The notes below the pieces were generated by a model. That model saw only the letters and a program-made list of their open reading frames with translations, was not told where the DNA came from and did not search any database. From the NCBI GenBank assembly GCA_937952155.1, contig CALFYH010000194.1, positions 1 to 6,488 on the forward strand: a stretch of DNA of 6,488 nucleotides, in the 5' to 3' direction. Each line of letters starts with the position of its first letter. Position 1 is the stretch's first letter. Both the position numbers and the translations under genes were made by a program. Below are positions 1 to 6,488 of the stretch, piece after piece. This DNA is from an uncultured Saprospiraceae bacterium (lineage in GTDB: Bacteria > Bacteroidota > Bacteroidia > Chitinophagales > Saprospiraceae).

Positions 1-167
1 ATAATAGCATCTGCTGGTATTTCACCTGGTGATTTTAATCCTTGTAATATAGCTGGACGTCTGGACCAGTCTTCTGTTGCTTTTGGATCTGTCGGCTCTG
101 TTGATTGAGCGATTGTAATGTGAGAAAAAAATAAAATAAATATGAAGAATATCAAAGACTTATGCAT
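1..167 (-). CDS. Secreted protein, 5' end only; probable DUF1080 / 3-keto-disaccharide hydrolase family
   Basis: This is the N-terminal part (55 codons plus two bases) of a leftward gene that runs off the window. Its ATG lies at 167-165 and is the only ATG before the mature protein. Residues 1-20 form a strong signal peptide: MHK, then a Phe/Ile/Leu-rich core, with likely cleavage after ITIA20 and before Gln21. The protein is therefore exported to the periplasm or outside. The mature start contains DPKATEDWSRRP followed by IPADAI. This resembles the conserved opening of DUF1080 proteins (a TExWxPxP-like stretch, then a PSDAIxLFDG-like stretch just before the catalytic jelly-roll). Those proteins include 3-keto-disaccharide hydrolases acting on oxidised sugars. 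The diagnostic domain lies outside the window, so the family call rests on the leader alone and is tentative. The gene is divergent from the lipoprotein gene starting at 270. Confidence 0.7.
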   Translation of the reverse strand, partial: MHKSLIFFIFILFFSHITIAQSTEPTDPKATEDWSRRPAILQGLKSPGEIPADAI

Positions 168-196
168 ATCTCAGGTTTAAGTAATGGAAATAATGG

Positions 197-204
197 CAAA
201 ACTA
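197..204 (-). promoter_or_regulatory. Candidate -7 box for the leftward secreted-protein gene
   Basis: Read on the minus strand these eight bases are TAGTTTTG, a full match to the Bacteroidota -7 consensus TAnnTTTG. Initiation would fall near 190 and give a leader of about 23 bases before the ATG at 167. I see no good -33 TTG at the usual 17-23 base spacing, so the call rests on the -7 box and its position. Such a box can occur by chance in AT-rich DNA. Confidence 0.35.
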
Positions 205-229
205 ATAGAAATCAGATTGAAATAATAAT

Positions 230-237
230 TAATTTTG
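230..237 (+). promoter_or_regulatory. Candidate -7 box for the lipoprotein gene
   Basis: The octamer TAATTTTG matches the Bacteroidota -7 consensus TAnnTTTG. Transcription would begin near 243-245, about 26 bases before the ATG at 270. That also argues against the longer reading frame starting at 162, because its first codons would lie upstream of the transcript. No convincing -33 TTG is visible at the expected distance. Confidence 0.35.
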
Positions 238-269
238 CCGTTGTTTTAATAAATAAAATTAATTTAATC

Positions 270-773
270 ATGAATATTAAGTTTTTCACATTTTTAACAT
301 TCATCTTTTTTATTTCTTGTTCTTCAAAAAAAGAAAATAAAGTGGCAACTACCACAGAAGTGACGGCTGCTCCTGCTAGCGCAGAAATACCGCAAACACC
401 TTCAGGCGACGGCATTAAATCCTTGACAACATTTGTTGGTAAAAAACCTTCTGAAGTCCAAATATTTGACAAATATGACTTTACGAAAAGATTTGAAAAA
501 TTGATGGGTGAAAATTATACTGAATTTAAATCTGATTGGAATCAAGAAACACCCATTATGAAAGATGGCGAAATTTTATATTTCGTAGGATGTAAGGCAA
601 ATGCTTGTCGTGAAAACAAGTTTTTTGTGATGATCGATATGATAACCAATAATTTAAATGTAATCCACTTAAAGGATGGAAGACCTGTTAGTCACGAAGA
701 AAACTCAGTCATAGGTATGTCAGATAAAATCGCGGAAGATTTTGAGAAGACAAGATCTTCAGATGGGTTATAA
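270..773 (+). CDS. Lipoprotein with an Ivy-like (lysozyme inhibitor-like) domain
   Basis: The protein has 167 residues. I chose the ATG at 270 over the in-frame ATG at 162. From 270 the protein opens with a lipoprotein signal: MNIK, a Phe/Thr/Leu core, then FFIS before Cys17. Starting at 162 would add 36 residues that bury this signal and overlap the divergent gene. After Cys17 come SSKKEN and an Ala/Thr/Pro-rich linker to about residue 48. A globular part covers about 55-160. Within it, W90, T94-P95, and Y104 leading into C108-KANA-C113, followed by a hydrophobic strand, reproduce the layout of the Ivy family (inhibitor of vertebrate C-type lysozyme). Ivy carries a CKPHDC loop with the same C-x4-C spacing. 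The loop His that Ivy inserts into the lysozyme active site is Asn111 here, so inhibition is unproven. The domain resemblance comes from motif layout, not a search. Being membrane anchored, it would act in the periplasm or, if the KKE after the Cys serves as an export signal, at the cell surface. Confidence 0.8.
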   Translation: MNIKFFTFLTFIFFISCSSKKENKVATTTEVTAAPASAEIPQTPSGDGIKSLTTFVGKKPSEVQIFDKYDFTKRFEKLMGENYTEFKSDWNQETPIMKDGEILYFVGCKANACRENKFFVMIDMITNNLNVIHLKDGRPVSHEENSVIGMSDKIAEDFEKTRSSDGL

Positions 774-793
774 GTTCAATACTCTTTGAATTT

Positions 794-828
794 AGTTGGA
801 AACTTCCATAATCCTAAAGATTCCAACT
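794..828. repeat. Inverted repeat between convergent genes
   Basis: AGTTGGAA at 794-801 and TTCCAACT at 821-828 can pair as a perfect 8-base stem with a 19-base loop. It lies in the 83-base gap between the ends of the two convergent genes (773 and 857), where a shared terminator would be expected. No T-run follows on either strand and the stem is AT-rich, so intrinsic terminator activity is doubtful. Confidence 0.3.
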
Positions 829-856
829 CATCGTCAGACACAACGATAAACCAACT

Positions 857-1801
857 TTAATTGGGTCTTACAACAGTTTTGAAGTATTCATACGTTCGTC
901 TTAACCCTTCGGCTCGATCTACTTTCGGAGTCCATCCTAAGATATTTTTAGCCCTTGTGATATCAGGTTGCCTTTGTTTAGGATCATCTATAGGCAAAGG
1001 ATTGTATATGATATGTGCTTTTGGATTATTGACCAATGCCAAAACTTCATTTGCAAATTGCATAATGGTTATCTCTGATGGATTTCCAACATTGACTGGC
1101 ATGTGGTAATCGCTAAGTAGTAATCTGTAGATACCTTCGACCAAGTCATCGACATAACAAAATGAACGCGTCTGATTACCTTCACCAAAGACTGTGAGCC
1201 CTTCTCCTCTTATAGCTTGCGAGAAAAAAGCTGGTAGTACTCGTCCATCTTCAACTCGCATTCTAGGCCCATAAGTATTAAAAATACGGACTATCCTTGT
1301 TTCTAATCCATGATATGTGTGATAGGCCATCGTGATTGCTTCTTGAAAACGTTTAGCTTCATCATACACTCCACGTGGCCCGATTGGGTTTACATTGCCC
1401 CAATAATCTTCTTGTTGTGGGTGTACCAATGGGTCACCATAAACTTCTGAGGTAGAAGCAATAAGGATTCTTGCATTTTTTGATTTGGCAAGCCCTAAGA
1501 GATTATGAGTACCAAGTGAACCAACTTTCAAAGTTTGAATTGGCATTTTCAAATAATCAATTGGGCTAGCAGGCGATGCAAAATGCAAAATGTAATCTAC
1601 CTGACCTGGAACATGGACAAATTTGGATACATCATGATGATAATATTCAAAATTTTTCAATGGAAACAAGTGCTCTATATTGGCAATATTTCCAGTTATC
1701 AAATTATCCATACCAATGACATGGAATCCTTCCTTGATAAAACGATCACACAAATGTGAACCAATAAAACCAGCTGCGCCAGTTATTAATACTCTTTTCA
1801 A
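857..1801 (-). CDS. uxs: UDP-glucuronate decarboxylase (UDP-xylose synthase)
   Basis: This is an extended short-chain dehydrogenase/reductase that converts UDP-glucuronate to UDP-xylose with bound NAD+ in the cytoplasm, feeding glycan synthesis (EC 4.1.1.35). In the 314-residue form, the Rossmann loop is G8-A-A-G11-F-I-G14, and Asp32 ends beta-2, as expected for NAD+. The TSEVYG segment (T117, S118, E119) and Y146-D-E-A-K150 form the active site. [14 protein letters not shown] and the later [10 protein letters not shown] (Arg277) are characteristic of UDP-glucuronate decarboxylases and separate them from plain 4-epimerases. Length is normal for the family. No ATG exists at the N terminus. TTG at 1801-1799 gives MKRVLITG, the usual family start. 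TTG at 1828 would add nine residues and leave almost no leader after the promoter at 1839. The gene is a single unit, divergent from the sphingolipid operon. A sugar nucleotide role unrelated to that operon is the simplest reading. Confidence 0.93.
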   Translation of the reverse strand: MKRVLITGAAGFIGSHLCDRFIKEGFHVIGMDNLITGNIANIEHLFPLKNFEYYHHDVSKFVHVPGQVDYILHFASPASPIDYLKMPIQTLKVGSLGTHNLLGLAKSKNARILIASTSEVYGDPLVHPQQEDYWGNVNPIGPRGVYDEAKRFQEAITMAYHTYHGLETRIVRIFNTYGPRMRVEDGRVLPAFFSQAIRGEGLTVFGEGNQTRSFCYVDDLVEGIYRLLLSDYHMPVNVGNPSEITIMQFANEVLALVNNPKAHIIYNPLPIDDPKQRQPDITRAKNILGWTPKVDRAEGLRRTYEYFKTVVRPN

Positions 1802-1838
1802 AATGTATTTTATTATATTTAAAATCAAAAATATGGGT

Positions 1839-1866
1839 CAAAGGTAGTTAAAAATGTTAAAGCCAA
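1839..1866 (-). promoter_or_regulatory. Bacteroidota-type promoter of the UDP-glucuronate decarboxylase gene
   Basis: On the minus strand, TTG at 1866-1864 is followed after 17 bases by TACCTTTG at 1846-1839. This fits the Bacteroidota pattern TTG-N17-23-TAnnTTTG. The predicted start point is near 1833, giving a leader of about 32 bases to the TTG codon at 1801 but only about 5 bases to the alternative TTG at 1828. The promoter therefore helps decide the start codon. Confidence 0.55.
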
Positions 1867-1930
1867 CTACTCACTTTAATAATTCATTTTAGCAGTTTAA
1901 AAATATTTTCAAAAAAAATCCAAGCTTAGA

Positions 1931-1988
1931 TTCGGGCAAAACCAAAGTTTGTAACGATATTTGCGAATTGTATCAGCTTCTAATTGTT
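1931..1988 (+). promoter_or_regulatory. Probable promoter region of the sphingolipid operon
   Basis: The 202 bases between the two divergent start codons (1802-2003) must hold the rightward promoter. Two imperfect candidates exist. GATATTTG at 1956-1963 matches five of six fixed positions of TAnnTTTG, with a TTC 22 bases upstream at 1931-1933. The other pairs TTG at 1961-1963 with TAATTGTT at 1981-1988 after 17 bases, matching four of six. Neither is strong. I see no clear operator or riboswitch fold in the gap. Confidence 0.25.
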
Positions 1989-2000
1989 AATATTTTATAA

Positions 2001-3236
<1,236 letters not shown>

Positions 3237-3290
3237 ATATCACCAAGTCTAAACCATTAAGAATAATGATTACAAAAAACCAACAATAAA

Positions 3291-4415
3291 ATGGCAGTTA
3301 CAATCAGGGAAGTAAGTTTTGACAATGGAATCGCTGATTTTATCAATTTTCCGCATGATTTGTACAATGGCGATCCTAATTATGTACCAGAGATATTTAT
3401 TGGTCAAAAGGATATGATGAATCCGGCTAAATATCCTTTTCACAAGTATGGAAAGGTAAAATATTATTTGGCTGTAAAAAATGGTAAGAATGTTGGAAGG
3501 ATTGCCGCAATTCAGAATTCAAATTATAATAAGCATCATAATTGCAAAGTTGGATTTTTTGGATTTTTTGATTTTGCACAAGACCAAGAAGTTGTAAATG
3601 CATTGCTAGATAAAGCCAAACAATTCGCTTTAGAAAATGGCAACGAATACCTAATGGGACCGACCAATTTCACGACTAATGAAACGGCAGGAACTTTGGT
3701 AGAAGGATTTCATGAGCCACCCAAAATAATGATGACTTACAATAAACCATATTATGATCAGCTTATTCAACATTATGGGCTGAAAAAAGAAATGGATTTG
3801 TATGCATACATGATATATGGAGATAAGGCATCTGAAAAATCAATAAGAATCGCTGATGCTGTAGAGACCCGATTAAAATCTAAAGGTATAACCATCAGAA
3901 ATGTAAATGTAAAAGACATCAACAACGAGGCAAAAAGGATTCAGAAAGTGTACAATGATGCATGGGAAGAAAACTGGGGCTTTGTGCCTTTTACTGATGA
4001 TGAGTTTGAATATCTCAAAAATGATTTGAAGATGTTACTTGATCCAGCTTTTGCATACATCGCAGAGAAAGATGGAGTACCTATCGGATTTGGGATTACC
4101 TTACCCAATATCAATGAAATTCTAATAAAAAACAAAAGAGGTCGATTGTTTCCTTTCGGAATATTCAGATTACTTTTTGGTAAAAAGAAAACAAAAACGG
4201 TTCGTGTTTTGGCTTTGGGCGTTGTAGAACAATATCGAAAAATGGGTATAGAAGCGGTCTTTTTCGCAAAAAATATACAAGAGACCAAACGGCGTGGACT
4301 TGTAGGTGGAGAAGCGTCTTGGGTATTAGAAAACAATGAACCTATGAAGGCTGCTGCTGAACACCTTAATGGTGAACGATACAAGACTTATCGTTTATAC
4401 AAAATGCCAGTATAG
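3291..4415 (+). CDS. GNAT-like N-acyltransferase, probable bacterial ceramide synthase
   Basis: The protein has 374 residues and no signal peptide. It appears to be built of two GNAT-like lobes. The first (about 1-170) contains KNVGRIAAIQNSNYN (66-80), a GFFGFF strand (88-93), a helix, and the segment LMGPTNFTTNE (121-131). The second (about 200-374) has EKDGVPIGFGI (259-269) and an acyl-CoA-loop-like LALGVVEQYRKMGIEA (307-322), then a helix and WVLENNEPM (344-352). The R-K-M-G-I-E loop resembles GNAT motif A (R/Q-x-x-G-x-G/A), with Glu at the last position. In Caulobacter a GNAT-superfamily protein (bCerS), unrelated to eukaryotic ceramide synthase, N-acylates 3-ketosphinganine. Position directly between the SPT and reductase genes makes that role likely here. 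Databases would probably label it a hypothetical or N-acetyltransferase protein. Acylation of a different amine remains possible. It ends six bases before the next gene, suggesting coupled translation. Confidence 0.8.
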   Translation: MAVTIREVSFDNGIADFINFPHDLYNGDPNYVPEIFIGQKDMMNPAKYPFHKYGKVKYYLAVKNGKNVGRIAAIQNSNYNKHHNCKVGFFGFFDFAQDQEVVNALLDKAKQFALENGNEYLMGPTNFTTNETAGTLVEGFHEPPKIMMTYNKPYYDQLIQHYGLKKEMDLYAYMIYGDKASEKSIRIADAVETRLKSKGITIRNVNVKDINNEAKRIQKVYNDAWEENWGFVPFTDDEFEYLKNDLKMLLDPAFAYIAEKDGVPIGFGITLPNINEILIKNKRGRLFPFGIFRLLFGKKKTKTVRVLALGVVEQYRKMGIEAVFFAKNIQETKRRGLVGGEASWVLENNEPMKAAAEHLNGERYKTYRLYKMPV

Positions 4416-4421
4416 ACAGTA

Positions 4422-5414
4422 ATGCAAGAAAAGATCCTTATAACTGGGGCAAATGGATTTATTGGTGGGTACTTGGTAGATGAAGCCATTAGTCAGGGTT
4501 TAGAAGTATTTGCAGGAGTTCGTAAAGAGAGCAATCACGCTTCTTTAAAAGAAAAAAAATTGCAAATCATTTATATGGACTTTGATGATGAACAATTGTT
4601 GGTCGATCTATTGCAAAACCATAAATTCCATTATATCATCCATAATGCAGGCATTACAAAATCCCCTGATAGAAATCAATTTCACGAAGTAAATGTCAAC
4701 TTGCTTGTAAAACTCACAAATGCAATTCAAAAATCTGGTATTACACTAAAAAAGTTTGTTTATATAAGTAGTCTGGCAGCATTTGGCCCAGCTGATCATC
4801 TGTCAAACAAAACCATCACTGAAGATTCTGTACCGAAACCTGTTACTGAATATGGTAGAAGTAAATTGGCAGCGGAGCAGTATCTCAAAGAAAAAACACA
4901 ATTGCCTTATATCATCATTCGTCCTACAGCGGTATATGGTCCAAAAGACAAGGAATTTTTGAGTGTATTTCAGATGATAACGAATAGAATAAATCTACAA
5001 CCAGGCCTTAAAACTCAATATTTAACTCTTATTTTTATCAAAGACCTAGCAGCAGTCATTCTCAAGGCTACCCTATCGCCTTATACAAAAGCCGCTTATT
5101 TTGTAAATGATGGATCACTGTATAGTTCTGATCATTTTGTACGAATTATCAAACAAACATTAAATAAAAAGACACTGAATATCAAAGTGCCACTATTTTT
5201 TGTAAAGGTTATAACATTCATCATGGAGAATTTTTCAAAACTGGTTGGTGAATATTCTATCCTCAATACGGATAAAGTTCATGAATTGGAAGCTAGATAC
5301 TGGAATTGTGATGGATCTAAAATTGCTACGGAGTTAAATTATACAATAAAATATACACTCGAAGAAGGTGTAAATGAGACAGCTAATTGGTATTTGGCTA
5401 ATAAATGGATTTGA
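4422..5414 (+). CDS. NAD(P)-dependent epimerase/reductase, probable ceramide reductase (CerR-like)
   Basis: This 330-residue extended short-chain dehydrogenase/reductase has the Rossmann loop G9-A-N-G12-F-I-G15, catalytic Ser116/Ser117 in YISSLAAFGP, and Tyr144-x3-Lys148 in EYGRSKLAAEQ. RPTAVYGP (167-174) completes the family pattern. Beta-2 ends in GVRKES with Arg34 where NAD+-using relatives have Asp, which suggests NADPH and so a reductase rather than an epimerase. The C-terminal half has LTLIFIKDL (201-209), a hydrophobic stretch around 256-276 that could touch the membrane, and a WNCD...ELNY...WYLANKWI end. This layout resembles the Bacteroides ceramide/3-ketosphinganine reductase as I remember it. 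The likely reaction is reduction of the 3-keto group of oxidised ceramide (or of 3-ketosphinganine). It starts six bases after the acyltransferase gene, and its last 10 bases overlap the longest start of the kinase gene. Confidence 0.85.
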   Translation: MQEKILITGANGFIGGYLVDEAISQGLEVFAGVRKESNHASLKEKKLQIIYMDFDDEQLLVDLLQNHKFHYIIHNAGITKSPDRNQFHEVNVNLLVKLTNAIQKSGITLKKFVYISSLAAFGPADHLSNKTITEDSVPKPVTEYGRSKLAAEQYLKEKTQLPYIIIRPTAVYGPKDKEFLSVFQMITNRINLQPGLKTQYLTLIFIKDLAAVILKATLSPYTKAAYFVNDGSLYSSDHFVRIIKQTLNKKTLNIKVPLFFVKVITFIMENFSKLVGEYSILNTDKVHELEARYWNCDGSKIATELNYTIKYTLEEGVNETANWYLANKWI

Positions 5415-6319
5415 AAAAAGCAGTAATGGTTCAGTCAGCAAGTAAGAAAAAAATACTTTTCGTTACAAATCCATTTTCGGGTGCCAATTCAAAAGAAAAT
5501 CTCAAAAAAACCATTGATACACATCTTGATCACTCTCTATTTGAATACGACATTCAATACACAGAATATCCAGGTCATGCAACTTCCATTGCATCTGATG
5601 CTGCATCTAATGGGCTTTATGCTGTAATAGCTGTTGGTGGCGATGGTACCATCAACGAAGTTGCCAAAGGTCTTGTCCATACAAATACAGCTTTAGGTAT
5701 TGTACCTTTTGGATCAGGTAATGGATTTTCTTACCATTTGGGTATTAAAAGAGATGTTATATCTGCTATTAAAATCATCAACCAGATGCATTTGACTGCA
5801 ATCGATACTGGTAGTGCCAATGATTATTTTTTTGTAAATATTGCAGGACTAGGCCTTGATGCAACTGTAGCATATAAAACAAAATTAAATACTAAAAGGG
5901 GATTTTATCCATACTTCATCAATACCTTAAAAGAAAGCACTGGGTTTAAATTCTTACAACTTGTCATCCAGACCGATGATAAAACTTGGGAAGGAGAATA
6001 TGCAATGGCAGTCATTGCAAACGGCTCAGTGTATGGTTATGATTTTGCGGTGGCTCCTGAAGCACATTTAGATGATGGTGCATTTGATATTCTACTAGTT
6101 AAAAAAACCAAAATTTTCAAGTACTTTCTCTTAGTACCACGGATGTTAAACAAAAGCTTTCATAAAAGTCCATTGGTGGAATATTTCAAGACCAATAAAA
6201 TAAGTATAACCAATAAAACCAAGGGATATTTCCATGTAGATGGCGAAGGCTTTGAAGCTCCTGAAACCATTTCGTTTGTGAATCATCCCAAATCTTTGCT
6301 TCTTTTACAGAAAAAATAA
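5405..6319 (+). CDS. Diacylglycerol/sphingosine-kinase-like lipid kinase, probable ceramide or long-chain-base kinase
   Basis: The protein has 304 residues and a complete DAGK-type catalytic domain. It shows NPFSGANSKE (22-31), the nucleotide loop AVGGDGTINEVAKGL (76-90) with G78-G-D-G-T82, PFGSGNGFSYHLGI (101-114), GLGLDA (148-153) and VDGE (278-281). The family transfers ATP phosphate to a lipid hydroxyl: diacylglycerol (DgkB, YegS-like), sphingosine or ceramide. SGNG rather than the GTTND of many DgkB/YegS proteins is typical of the sphingosine/ceramide side, but it is not decisive. Operon position after the reductase favours ceramide or sphinganine; Caulobacter has a ceramide kinase of this superfamily. 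There is no signal peptide, so it acts at the cytoplasmic face. Two starts are possible. ATG 5405 overlaps the previous gene by 10 bases. ATG 5426 gives MVQSASKKK just before the first strand and an 11-base gap. The stop is followed after 10 bases by the permease gene. Confidence 0.88.
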   Translation: MDLKKAVMVQSASKKKILFVTNPFSGANSKENLKKTIDTHLDHSLFEYDIQYTEYPGHATSIASDAASNGLYAVIAVGGDGTINEVAKGLVHTNTALGIVPFGSGNGFSYHLGIKRDVISAIKIINQMHLTAIDTGSANDYFFVNIAGLGLDATVAYKTKLNTKRGFYPYFINTLKESTGFKFLQLVIQTDDKTWEGEYAMAVIANGSVYGYDFAVAPEAHLDDGAFDILLVKKTKIFKYFLLVPRMLNKSFHKSPLVEYFKTNKISITNKTKGYFHVDGEGFEAPETISFVNHPKSLLLLQKK

Positions 6320-6329
6320 AAAATAAACA

Positions 6330-6488
6330 ATGGGCATTCTCATAGCTTGTATTATACTTAATGCTTTTATAGGCGTAATATTCAAACTCTTCCATCGGTA
6401 TAATATCGACAATCTGCAAGCCATTGTGATCAATTATTTTGTATGTGTAGCCACAGCCATGGCAGTCAAGGGTGGATCACCAATTCCG
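6330..6488 (+). CDS. EamA/DMT-type membrane transporter, 5' end only
   Basis: Fifty-three codons are present and the frame is open to the window edge. Residues 2-18 form a first hydrophobic helix (GILIACIILNAFIGVIF). Then comes KLFHRYNIDNLQAIVINY (19-36), which leads into a second helix through about residue 46 and a GGSPIP loop. The pattern of a short first helix, FKLF, a short polar hinge and QAIVxNY is that of Bacteroidota EamA/DMT-superfamily permeases, usually ten helices and about 280-300 residues. The ATG follows the kinase stop by 10 bases behind an A-rich leader, so it belongs to the same operon. The substrate is unknown; context allows a role in moving a sphingolipid precursor or headgroup, but many EamA proteins carry small metabolites. 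Confidence 0.7.
   Translation, partial: MGILIACIILNAFIGVIFKLFHRYNIDNLQAIVINYFVCVATAMAVKGGSPIP

Noticed and set aside
162..269. N-terminal extension of the lipoprotein frame from the ATG at 162
   Set aside because: It buries a good lipoprotein signal, overlaps the divergent secreted-protein gene and would start upstream of the candidate promoter.
794..828. Intrinsic terminator for the convergent genes
   Set aside because: The 8-base stem has a long 19-base loop and no T-run on either strand, so I list it only as an inverted repeat.
861..1109. 82-codon plus-strand frame inside the UDP-glucuronate decarboxylase gene
   Set aside because: It mirrors conserved decarboxylase codons on the other strand; no family resemblance or initiation signal.
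3941..4384. 147-codon open frame on the minus strand inside the acyltransferase gene
   Set aside because: It is antisense to a well-supported gene, has Ser/Phe/Pro-rich composition typical of antisense frames, and shows no recognisable domain or promoter.
6186..6419. 77-codon minus-strand frame across the kinase-permease junction
   Set aside because: It overlaps two genes with clear family motifs and has no features of its own.

Overview
The window looks like chromosomal DNA of a member of the Bacteroidota. It is AT-rich, has tight gene spacing with A-rich leaders instead of clear Shine-Dalgarno sites, and carries TAnnTTTG-type -7 boxes upstream of several genes. The proteins match Bacteroidota families, especially the serine palmitoyltransferase and the ceramide-reductase-like protein. 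A finer placement, such as a Saprospiria- or Chitinophagia-like lineage, is only a guess. I see no mobile element, CRISPR array, tRNA or rRNA, and no gene-free stretch over 300 bases.

Left part (1-860): the first 55 codons of a secreted protein run leftward off the edge. It has a clear signal peptide and probably belongs to the DUF1080 / 3-keto-disaccharide hydrolase family. Divergent from it is a short lipoprotein with a CKANAC loop that resembles the lysozyme-inhibitor family Ivy. Each gene has its own candidate -7 box in the space between them.

Middle (857-2003): a leftward UDP-glucuronate decarboxylase (UDP-xylose synthase) gene converges on the lipoprotein gene. It almost certainly starts at a TTG codon. 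A well-placed Bacteroidota promoter lies about 40 bases upstream of that start, in a 202-base divergent intergenic region shared with the next operon.

Right part (2004-6488, continuing beyond the window): a rightward, closely packed gene set that reads as a bacterial sphingolipid (ceramide) operon. The order is serine palmitoyltransferase; a two-lobed GNAT-like acyltransferase of the bacterial ceramide synthase type; an NAD(P)-dependent reductase of the ceramide reductase (CerR) type; a diacylglycerol/sphingosine/ceramide-kinase-like lipid kinase; and the start of an EamA/DMT-type membrane transporter. Spacings are 54, 6, -10 (overlap) and 10 bases. Gene order matches the order of reactions described for Caulobacter: serine + acyl thioester to 3-ketosphinganine, N-acylation to oxidised ceramide, ketone reduction to (dihydro)ceramide, then presumably phosphorylation. 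The permease at the end is the least understood part. The exact substrates of the acyltransferase, kinase and permease are inferences from family and context.
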